DNA of 64,000 bases from CAVVSQ01 sp963848825 (lineage in GTDB: Bacteria; Planctomycetota; Planctomycetia; Gemmatales; Gemmataceae). This document shows positions 44,573 to 53,318 of this stretch, one piece after another; the first letter of the stretch is position 1; every line of letters begins with the position of its first letter. Position numbers and translations under genes: made by a program. The stretch covers positions 248,001-312,000 of the forward strand of contig CAWKFA010000008.1 in NCBI GenBank assembly GCA_963848825.1, in the 5' to 3' direction. The notes beneath the pieces are model-generated. The model had not been told where the DNA came from and ran no database searches. It was given only the letters and a program-made list of their open reading frames with translations.

Positions 44573-46556
44573 TTAGCTTTTTATCACGAATCGGCAAGCA
44601 AAGTCGCTTGTTCGGCCACCACGGAGGCACCCGCCAGCGGCGCTGCCGAGAGTACCGCTGCCGCTCAACGGCACTTCCATGATAATGCGGGTTCCCAGTC
44701 GCGGTTCCGATTCAATCAGCATTTTGCCTTTGAAGGAAACGAGCCTTTCTTTGATTCCGGCCAGTCCCAAACCCCGCTGGGTTTGCGGCGCCAACACGGT
44801 TACCGCATCGAACCCACAGCCATCGTCGTCGATAACGATCTTCAGGAGATCCGGACGCCAATGAACCGCCACCATGATCTCGCGTGCTCTGCCATGTCGA
44901 ACGGCATTGCCAATGAGTTCCTTGGCCGCGCGAAACAGATAGCTGGCCTGGTCGGTCGACAGTGTTTGGGATTTGCCAGTCTCAGATACTGTGACCTGGG
45001 CGTTGCTACTAAGCTTTTCGCCATACCAGGCGAGCGTGGGCACGAGGCCCAGGTCTTGCAGCATGGCCGGGTAGAGTTCGAACATGAGGGTGCGGGTCTG
45101 TTTGATGATATCATTCAGGAGCTGCAGGGAATTCACAAAGCCGTGTTGCCGGGCGGTATCGGCCGTGGTTGCCTCGGCCAGAGGCTCCAAGTTCAGCTTG
45201 AGTAAGGAGAGGCTCTGCCCGATGGAGTCATGCAAATCGGCGGCAAGCCGGCGCCGTTCCGTGTCCTCCGCGCTCGCCAGTTGCGATGTGAGTTGGCGAA
45301 TGCGATCTTCGACGATCCGGCGTTCGTCAATCTCACGGGACAGGCTTTGATTCACTTCAGTGAGCTCGCGAGTTCGTTCGTAAACGCGTTTTTCCAATTC
45401 ATCATGAGCCTTTTGCAGCGCCTGCTCCGCTTTTTTCATCCGGCCGATATCGAGGTTGATTCCCGCCCAGCACACTACGTTGCCCTGGTCGTCCTCGACG
45501 GGCACCCCGCGCCAGGATGGGGTGCCATTGGCCATCGACGCCGCGAAAGCGGAGTTCCCTGTCCCATTTGCCGCGGACGCGCACACATTCTTTCCATGCC
45601 GTAAGGGTGTTCTCGGAATCGTCCGGATGTAAAACGCTGCTCCAGCCAAATTCCGAACACTGCTCCTGCGACAAACCTACCAGCCGCAAAAACGATGTGC
45701 TGGCATAAAGATTCTTGCCCGCGGAGTCGCATACCCATACCCCATAGTCGATGGATTCGCCGATAGCCCGGTAAAGCCGCTCGCTCTCGCGCAGCTTCTC
45801 CTCGACTTTCTTCTGTTCATCAATGTCGGTCGAAGTGCCGAACCACTGAACGATTCGCCCCTTTTCATCCCGTGAAGGCACCGCTCGGCCCAGGTGCCAA
45901 CGAAATTCGCCTGTCCGGCAATCCTTTAGCCGGTATTCAATCTGAAATAAGTCACCCGACTCGGCTGCTTGTTTCCAGGCTTCTTGAGTTCGCTGCACGT
46001 CGTCGGGATGAAAGGCAGGCTCCCAGCTGTCGTCCCCCTGTGCTTCGGGAAACAGTCCGGTATATTCGTACCAGCGTTCGTTGTAATAATCGGCCATCCC
46101 GTCTGGCCCCAGCGTCCAAACCATCTGGGGCATGGCGTCCGCCAGCTGCCGAAAGCGACGTTCGCTTTCAATTAACGCCAGCTCTCCCTTGCGTTGGAGT
46201 TGTTGCCATTCTCCGCGTTCCTTGGCACGATAAAGTTGTTCGGTGAGTAGCGCGATAAATAGGCCCAGGGTCATGAAAATGAGCAGGCTGACCTGGTCCG
46301 TGGGACTTACAACCGTGAGCGAACCGCGCGGCTGCAGAAAAAAATAGGTGGAAGATGCCATGCTCAGGAAAACCGCGAGCAAGGTCGGCCCGGAACCGCA
46401 ATACCAGGCGACAAGCATGATGGCAAAGAGATAAGTCGTCATCGGCCGTCGGTCGCCCATGACTGGGTCGAGAAGTTGACGAACGATGGTCGCCAGGACG
46501 ACCAGGGCGATGGCAATCGCGTACCGTAACCACCTTGAATCGTTTTTCCGTGGCAT
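44573..46556 (-). CDS. PAS-domain sensor histidine kinase (HisKA_3 type), one frameshift
   Basis: About 660 residues. Three or four N-terminal membrane segments (YAIAIALVVLATIVRQL, LLAVFLSMASSTYFF, LLIFMTLGLFIALLTE) resemble the DUF4118 module. Two PAS/PAC domains follow (FRQLADAMPQMVWTLGPDG; YRAIGESIDYGVWVCDSAG), then a coiled coil, then ERRRLAADLHDSIGQSL with the phosphoacceptor His. The ATPase has KELIGNAVRHG (N box), IDDDGCGFD (G1) and GLGLAGIKERL (G2). The frame changes near 45520, at GGCGCGGGGTGCC: one G is missing, joining ILARG to VPVEDDQG. The NarX/DegS-type domain set usually pairs with a LuxR-type regulator, but none is adjacent. The stretch 44317-44572 holds no gene. Confidence 0.88.
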
Positions 46557-46734
46557 TGGGATTCGCCCCTGGTGCCTGGGGGGTCGGCCCGTCCCTGGGG
46601 CGGGCCGCGAAAAGGTGCATTATATCCTGGCGCAGGTGAGAGAAACAACTGAAGCATGGCTGCCGGACGACCGCGCTGGGCAAGGTTCGGTCAGCGCGAC
46701 AAGGCGCGACCGAGATTGAACGGCAAACTTTCGT

Positions 46735-47181
46735 TTATTTGACGGCTTCGCGTTTGTACATGATGAGCATCGTCCCCGAACCTTGCGCAGTGGCAAACTC
46801 TGTCGGCCGGACGTTCCCTTCGGTGTTGTAGCATGCCTTCATTTTATCACCGTCGATTTCCACGATGCCCAAGATCGTTTTGCCCTTGTTCGGCCCTTCC
46901 TCGGATTTGATATCAACGGCGTGCGGCTTCTTTTGAGCATCCACCTTACTTGTACCTTTGTCGGCGACCATGCCCCCCATGGTAACGGTGTAATTGTCCC
47001 CCTTGAGGATTAGCTTGATCGTTAGTTTCTCCATGGCGTCGGCTGGTATCTTCATACCGTTTTGCTCCATTCCAACCGCCACCCAGGTGCCGTCAGCGGT
47101 ATTCTTTTCGCCGCCCCTGACCCCCGCCGACACCGCGACCAAACTTGCTAAAACCATTACGGAAGTGCCAAGCCTGAACAT
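46735..47181 (-). CDS. TIGR03067 domain secreted protein
   Basis: 148 residues with a signal peptide (LGTSVMVLASLVAVSAGVRG). The mature part matches the planctomycete TIGR03067 domain: DGTWVAVGMEQNGMKIPAD, LTIKLILKGDNYTVTMGG, and GIVEIDGDKMKACYNTEG. It forms a beta barrel-like fold with unknown role. The 288 bases between its start and the divergent DUF1080 gene contain only presumed promoters. Confidence 0.85.
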   Translation of the reverse strand: MFRLGTSVMVLASLVAVSAGVRGGEKNTADGTWVAVGMEQNGMKIPADAMEKLTIKLILKGDNYTVTMGGMVADKGTSKVDAQKKPHAVDIKSEEGPNKGKTILGIVEIDGDKMKACYNTEGNVRPTEFATAQGSGTMLIMYKREAVK

Positions 47182-47469
47182 GCCAATTCTCCAAAAAGGA
47201 AGCGGGTATCGTGACGCGAAACACGCTCGCTAGTATACGCGACGCGGTAGTACACGCCCACATTTGGGAAGGCTCCTGACCGCGCGGAGTTGCAACCATG
47301 GGGTGCAGCCTCCTCCCCGAGAATCGCAAGGTGAGCGACTAACTGTAATGCGTCAAATTTACCTGGCCGAAAACACGCCCGGCGCATTGACTATTAGCTG
47401 CTGGCCGCCGGTATGTCTACCGCGTGGCTGGACTTGCATTCACATTGGTTATCTTTCACGGCGGGAACC

Positions 47470-48432
47470 ATGGCAATGATCAAGTTTGGAGCGGCGAGTG
47501 TAGCGGTGGCGATACTTGTAAGCCTGCCAGAGGGTCGCGCCCAGGATCCATTCACCATGCGGGCACCGCCGCCGGTTGTCGGCCGCTGGGACATTACAGT
47601 CCACGGCGACGGCGGGGATTATCCTTCCTGGCTTGAAGTTCGCCTTTCCGGGTTTCGAACGCTCGTCGGCTCGTTTGTCGGCCGGGTAGGTAGCGCCCGT
47701 CCGGTTGCCCGCGTGGAGTTCGATAAAGGACACCTGCGCTTCACGCTGCCGCCCCAGTGGGAGCGGCGCCTTGACGACCAGGTTGTCGAAGGGACGCTCG
47801 AGGGTAATGTCTTGCGGGGCACCACCACCGACGATAAGGGCAAGCGTGTCACCTGGGAGGGGCAACGGGCGCCTGCGCTGAAGACGGTTCAATCTCCCAA
47901 GTGGGCTGAGCCCATCGCGTTGTTCAACGGTCGCGACTTGACCGGCTGGAAACCTCGTTTAGCGCAGGTCAAAAACGGTTGGCTAGTGCGAGAAAACTTG
48001 TTGACCAATGCCGTTCCCGGCAATGACCTGGTTACCGAAAACAAATTCACGGATTTCAAATTGTATGCCGAGTTCCGCTACCCGAAAGGAAGCAACAGTG
48101 GCATCTACTTGCGCGGACGTTATGAAGTCCAGATAGAGGACAATTTTGGCAATGAACCTGATAGTCACGAAATCGGTGGCATCTACGGCTTTCTGACGCC
48201 GCGTGTCAATGCGGCGAGAAAGGCAGGGGAATGGCAAGCGATCGAGATCACTCTTCTGGGCCGAGAAGTGACGGTGGTGCTCAACGATGAACGAATCATC
48301 GAGCGCCAGGCCATCCCCGGAATCACCGGCGGGGCGCTCGATTGCGACGAAGGACAACCGGGGCCCATTCTGATTCAAGGGGACCATGGCATGGTCGAGT
48401 TCCGCAAGATTACGATTACGCCGCGGCAATAA
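47470..48432 (+). CDS. Exported DUF1080 (3-keto-disaccharide hydrolase-like) protein
   Basis: 320 residues from the ATG at 47470 (MAMIKFGAASVAVAILV signal peptide). Residues 35-140 form an unassigned beta-rich region (VVGRWDITVHGDGGDYPSWLEV; LDDQVVEGTLEGNVLRGTTT). From about residue 155 the DUF1080 LamG-like domain begins: PIALFNGRDLTGWKPR, DFKLYAEFRYPKGSNSGIYLRGRYEVQI, and GEWQAIEITLLGREVTVVLND. DUF1080 proteins have been shown to hydrolyse 3-keto sugars in some bacteria, so a role with the Gfo/Idh enzymes of the region is possible. An earlier in-frame ATG at 47413 exists but precedes the signal peptide. Confidence 0.85.
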   Translation: MAMIKFGAASVAVAILVSLPEGRAQDPFTMRAPPPVVGRWDITVHGDGGDYPSWLEVRLSGFRTLVGSFVGRVGSARPVARVEFDKGHLRFTLPPQWERRLDDQVVEGTLEGNVLRGTTTDDKGKRVTWEGQRAPALKTVQSPKWAEPIALFNGRDLTGWKPRLAQVKNGWLVRENLLTNAVPGNDLVTENKFTDFKLYAEFRYPKGSNSGIYLRGRYEVQIEDNFGNEPDSHEIGGIYGFLTPRVNAARKAGEWQAIEITLLGREVTVVLNDERIIERQAIPGITGGALDCDEGQPGPILIQGDHGMVEFRKITITPRQ

Positions 48433-48443
48433 TTTCGTCGCCG

Positions 48444-49797
48444 CTAACCTCCGCACAGCTCCGCCAGGGCAACGCGCATGGCGGTCATGGCCTTCTGCAC
48501 CTTCACCTTGTAGGCGATAACGGCAGCGCGGTCGACGGAGAAAAATTCATTCGGTGGAAAGGTACGGCCGAAGACGTCAATCAGGAGAGAGCGAAATTTG
48601 CCGGAATATATGCCGTCGTTACCTTGCTGCTGCTCCTCGTAGGCCACTTTTTCGGCACTCGTAAAGGCACACAGGAGTGGATGCATTCGGGTCGAAAAGA
48701 CGGAGCGATAAGATTGAATGTTCTGGATGGTGCGGTCCAGCGGCAAGTCATTCCAAATTACGTCGCGGATGGTGAGTGTATCGGGGTTATCCCCCCGGGA
48801 CATGGGAAAAGCGCTAACCAGCCAGTCGCCGAGGTGGATGACGTTGCTTCGGCCCTTGCCGTACCAGAGAATATCTTCCTCGAAGCGCGCATACCACGTA
48901 TGTAAGCGGTCGAGAAGCCCCGCCATACGCGTGGGGTCCGTTTTCTCGCGATATTGCGTACCAAAAATACCAACGGCACGCGGGGCACGATCGAGCAACG
49001 CCCAGAGGCCATCATTGATCATCTTGCTGAAAACGCTGTTGCCAAAGCCGAGAATGATGAGGTCGAAGTTGCCGTCCGGCACGCGATCGAGCGCAATTAA
49101 GGCCGAAATTCACGATAGCATGGTGAACGGTCGCGTAGGCCGGCAGTACTTCGTTGATAAGATGATAACCCAGGCGGTCGCCAAAATTGCCAACATGATG
49201 AGCCGATACCACGAGCACCCGGCAGCTTGGAACTTTCAGCGGCCTTTCCGGCGCCAGGCGCAACAAGATCTGGCTTTGGTCGATCATGAGCCGAAGCGTG
49301 ATGGACAGGCCTGCCTCCTCGAGCGCTCGTTCCAGTTCCCCCAAACTCAAATGATTGACCCAGCCGAGTGACGTGCGGTTGAGATGGCGCGTGAAGTCGG
49401 TGGGGTTATAGCTGAGAACCGCAGGCCTGCCACAGGCTCGTAATCTTCGCAAGAACGCCGGCAGGTCGTAGATATACTCGAGGACGCCCAGCACCGTGAT
49501 ATGCGTTGCGCTCGCTGCCTCGGGAAACTGACCAGCGTTGAAATCGCAGACGAGCGTACGGGGGTCGCGGGCCACCAGGTCGCAGGGAACATAGGTGCAA
49601 GCCGGCGGCAGGAGACGCTCGAGCGCCATACGCCCGCAACCGAGGTCCAGGACAGAAGCACCGGCCGGAATCAGGTCCGCGGCCACAGAGGCCCTCTGAT
49701 CCCAGGCTTGCTCCAACTGGCGAACATCGAGCCAGCGCTCATAATCGGTTTGCCCTTCCGCAATAACTTGCCGGCGGCGATCAAACTCGCTGGTCAT
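48444..49797 (-). CDS. Methyltransferase / polysaccharide pyruvyltransferase-like fusion, one frameshift
   Basis: About 451 residues. The N-terminal half is a SAM-dependent methyltransferase: ASVLDLGCGRMALERLLP (motif I), YVPCDLVARD, and ITVLGVLEYIYDLPAFL. The C-terminal half, from VLVVSAHHVGNFGDRLGYHL, resembles polysaccharide pyruvyltransferases: DLIILGFGNSVFSK, FGTQYREKTDP, VFSTRMHPLLCAFTSAEKV. The frame changes near 49105; reading ALIALDRVPDGNFD joins them. The ATG at 49797 overlaps the stop of the upstream TPR-glycosyltransferase by four bases (ATGA), so it is the last gene of the operon. Together with the epimerase it supports a role in building or modifying a glycan. Confidence 0.78.
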
Positions 49798-51596
49798 GGC
49801 GTGGAGGCCTTTCTGATGTGTCGCTGCAATTCGGCCGCGATGTTCACGAACACCTCGTCCCAGTCGCCAGGGCGTCGTTGACGAAACAAGCGTAATGTTG
49901 GATACCATGGGCTATCTGAACGCTCTTCAAGCCAGCGCCAGCATGGCGCGATATGAAGGGCAACCCAGGCATTGACCCCCAGCGCTCCAGCAAGGTGGGC
50001 AACGGCAGTATCCACAGTCACAACCAGATCGATATTCTTAAGCACTGCCGCCAGGTCCTCTAGAGAGTTCGGGTCGAAGCGACTGCCCAGATCGACGACG
50101 GAGAAGGGGACCTGGGCCAACTGTTTGATTGCTGGCCCCGTTTGCAGGCTTACCAGGCGGATACCGGGTATGCCGGCCAGCCCCTCGAAAGCCCTGAGCG
50201 GCACCGAACGATAACAATCACCCTTACGGGTGGCCCGGCCCTGCCAGGCTATACCAATCTTCAGTCCAGGCAAGGCGCTCCCGTCGGTTGCGTCGTCCGT
50301 GGTTGCCGAGGCGATCGCCTGGCGCCAATGTTCTACCAGGGCGGCGTCAGCGTAAGCGTAGGGGATGGTCTTGGGAATGGTCTCAAGCGTTGTTCCAAAG
50401 ATGCCGGGCAGACTCATCAGCGGTGCTTGCACATCGAACGGCGGCGGCGGCGCGTCGTCGGCCACGACCTGGTCAATGCCGGCCATGCGTTTGAGCAAGG
50501 TCACCAGATGCGGCTGGCATTCAACGACGACGGTGCCGCCCTTCGCTTTGACAAGTGGGGCATAGCGGATGAAATGCAGCGTATCGCCAAAGCCCTGTTC
50601 CGCGTGCAGCAAAATGGTTTTGCCGTCGAGCCGCCTTCCATCCCAGCGTGGGCGTTCCGCATGGTAAAGGGTGGCGCCCGGAAGCTGCCAGCGATACTCA
50701 TAGTCCGACCAGGCGGACAAATAATCGCCCAACGCAAGATGGCGAAGCGCCAGGCAAAAACGCGCGGATGGTTGTTCCGGGTTCAGGCGTAAGGTCTGTT
50801 TGAAACAATCTGCCGCCTCGGCCATCATTCCCAGGTCCGAGAGGGCGATGCCCAGCGTGATGTGAGCGTTCACGTGCGTGGGATCTAGCGTCAGGGCCTG
50901 CCGGCAGCAAGCGATCGCTTCATCGAGTTGGCCGAGTTCCTTCAGAACAATTCCCAGATTGGTGTGCGAATCCGCATTGCCTGGATTACGGACAATTGCC
51001 TGGCGGAAGCTGTCGGCGGCGGCCGCGGATTGTCCAAGGTCCATAAGCGCGATGCCAAGATTGTGCTGCGCGATGAAGTGGTCGGGAGCAATGCGCAACA
51101 CCTGGCGATAGGTGGCCACAGCTTCGTCGAGTTGGCCCTGGTCCCTGAGCGCGACGCCCAGGTTAGCGAGCGCATCCACCGACTGGGGGTTAAGCTGTAG
51201 CGCTCGGCGGTAGCAGGCGATGGCCTCGGGCACGTTGCCCTGGTCCTTGCAAATATTCCCGAGATTGTAGTGGGCCTCAACCATGTTTGGGTTGAGTTCC
51301 AGTGCCCGGCGATAACAGCTGCCAGCCTCATCCGTCTGCCCGCAGGCCCTGAGAGCGACCCCCAAGTTCGCGTGGAAGGAAGGAAAGTTTGGTTCGAGTG
51401 TGATCGCCTGGCGAATCCGGGTGATGGCGATCATGCTACGGCCCGCCTGATGGTCGAGAAGCCCCAGCAAATGATGGGCGTGGGCATGCGCGGGATCGGC
51501 CAGGATTACCTGCCGATAGAGCGCTTCCGCCTGCGCGAAATTGCCCGCTCGGTGAGCAGCCAGGGCCTCGTCAAATAAGTCAGTAACGATGGGCAT
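49794..51596 (-). CDS. TPR-glycosyltransferase (GT9-like) fusion protein 6
   Basis: 600 residues, intact. Residues 5-280 are about eight TPR units (for example AEALYRQVILADPAHAHAHHLLG and AIACYRRALQLNPQSVDALANLG). From about 310 a glycosyltransferase follows: GKTILLHAEQGFGDTLHFIRYAPLVKAKGG, then LMSLPGIFGTT, KIGIAWQGRATRKGDCYRSVPL and DLVVTVDTAVAHLAGALG. The last motif and the DSPWYPTLRLFRQ end are those of heptosyltransferase-like (GT9) fusion proteins. No signal or membrane segment is seen. The usual WxGxP-type nucleotide sugar loop is recognisable in AWQGRATRK. It sits between the fifth fusion gene (36 bases) and the methyltransferase fusion. Confidence 0.88.
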   Translation of the reverse strand: MPIVTDLFDEALAAHRAGNFAQAEALYRQVILADPAHAHAHHLLGLLDHQAGRSMIAITRIRQAITLEPNFPSFHANLGVALRACGQTDEAGSCYRRALELNPNMVEAHYNLGNICKDQGNVPEAIACYRRALQLNPQSVDALANLGVALRDQGQLDEAVATYRQVLRIAPDHFIAQHNLGIALMDLGQSAAAADSFRQAIVRNPGNADSHTNLGIVLKELGQLDEAIACCRQALTLDPTHVNAHITLGIALSDLGMMAEAADCFKQTLRLNPEQPSARFCLALRHLALGDYLSAWSDYEYRWQLPGATLYHAERPRWDGRRLDGKTILLHAEQGFGDTLHFIRYAPLVKAKGGTVVVECQPHLVTLLKRMAGIDQVVADDAPPPPFDVQAPLMSLPGIFGTTLETIPKTIPYAYADAALVEHWRQAIASATTDDATDGSALPGLKIGIAWQGRATRKGDCYRSVPLRAFEGLAGIPGIRLVSLQTGPAIKQLAQVPFSVVDLGSRFDPNSLEDLAAVLKNIDLVVTVDTAVAHLAGALGVNAWVALHIAPCWRWLEERSDSPWYPTLRLFRQRRPGDWDEVFVNIAAELQRHIRKASTP

Positions 51597-51632
51597 TTCC
51601 CAAATCCAGCCAGATATACACTTCTTTGTCCC

Positions 51633-53317
51633 TTACCGCCTGGTCGCTGTTGCATGGCTTTCAACCTGCAGCTGGGCAGTCATCCGCGCGAATACATCGG
51701 CCCATTCACCGGGTTTGCTTTGCCGGAACAGCCGCATCGTAGGATACCAGGGACTGTCGGAACGTTCCAGCAGCCAACGCCAATCTGGGGCAAAGGGTAG
51801 GCGCAACCCATACCGGGATGCCCAGCGCCCCGCGAGATGTGCCACCGCGGTGTCAGCAGTTATCACCAGATCCAGGTTCATGAGAGCGCCGGCCAAATCA
51901 TCGAGGGAATTGGGATTAAACTGGCTGCCCAGGTCGATAATTGGGAAGCGCGCTCCCGCTAATTGCTCGGCGCCATGGCCAACCTGCAAACTCACGAGAT
52001 GCACACTCTGGTCCCGCGAAAGTACCGAAATAGGTCAACGGGATGGAACGCCAACGGTCCTGCGGATGTTTGCTGCTCCCATGCCAGGCAATTCCGACCC
52101 ATTTAGGTCTGGGCCCACCGGTGGCGGGCTGGGTCAGGCGCTGACGCCAACGGTCGACGACCACGGGATTGGCATGCAGATAAGGAGTTTCCGCGGGTAT
52201 CGTGGCGAGCGTGGTACCAAATACGCCCGGCAGGCTAAGAAGCGGCATTTGCACATCAAAGGCAGGCATGGGCCCTCCAACGGGCACTATTTGATCGACG
52301 CCGACCACGCCGTCCAGCAAATTCACGAGCGGAAGCGGGCACTCGAACAGGACAGTGCCGCCCCGTTTTTTTACCAGCGAAGCATAGCGAACGAATTGAA
52401 GTGTATCGCCCAATCCCTGCTCCGCGTGCAGCAGGATCGTTTTGCCGACAAGTGAAGCCCCATTCCACAGGGGAAAATGCGCGTGCCTCCTGGAAAAGCC
52501 GGCCACCTGCCAGCGGTATTCATAATCCGGCCAGGCAAGTTGTAAATCGCCCTGAAGCAGGCGCACCAGCGCCAGGTTCCAGCGCGCCGAGGCATGACCT
52601 GGTGCGATAGCACACGCCCGTTCGTACCAGCGCGTTGCTTCCTCCCACTTCCCCGCGGCCTGAAGAATCACGCCCATGCTGTTGGCTGCATTCACGTGAG
52701 CCGGATTACAACGGAGCGCCTCCTGACAACTCGCGAGTGCCTGCCCTAGCTCGCCCTTGTCCTTCAGCGCTATGGCCATATTGTCCAGCGCGTCCGCATA
52801 TTGAGGATCGAGTTGCAGTGCCTGTCGATAGCAAGCAAGGGCTTCATCCTCTCGGCCGAGTTTTTTCAAGGCGACGCCAAGGTTATTATGCACGCCCGCC
52901 AGGTGCGGATTAAGCTCCAACGCTTGACGAAAGGAAAGCGCTGCCTTCTCTGGTCGGCCGAGTTCCATGAGGACTCCGCCCTGATTGACCAGCACATCCT
53001 CATAATGGGGGTTGAGGTCCAAGGCCGCCTGAAAACAGGCCAGGGCCTGGTCCGGTCGACTGCAGCTCTTTAAGTACGGTGCCCAGGCTAAAATGGTAAA
53101 GCGGCACAGCCGGGTTCAGCGCCACTGCCTGGCGAAGCAACACAATCCCTCCGTCAGTTCGACCGCTCTGACAGAGCAGAATCCCCAGTGCATGGTAGGC
53201 CTCGGCGTGCGTGGGTTCGTCCTGGAGAACTTGCCGGTAGAGCTGTTCAGCATCATTCAGATTGCCGCCCTGATGAAGGCGCAAACCCCGTTCAAAGATG
53301 TCAGCAACACCAGCCAT
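51633..53317 (-). CDS. TPR-glycosyltransferase (GT9-like) fusion protein 5, at least four indels
   Basis: About 561 residues from the ATG at 53317, one base after the upstream stop (TAACATGG). Frame changes lie near 53035 (between LGTVLKELQS and QALACFQAALDLNP) and near 52012. Two compensating indels lie at about 51835 and 51805: HLAGRWASRYGLRLPFAPDW should be HLAGALGIPVWVALPFAPDW, and a shifted run of about nine codons explains it. The TPR block (DEALACYRQALQLDPQYADALDN) and the GT domain (ILLHAEQGLGDTLQFVRYASL, DLVITADTAVAHLAG) match the operon siblings, so it was recently intact or is simply mis-called. Confidence 0.82.
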
Positions 53318-53318
53318 G

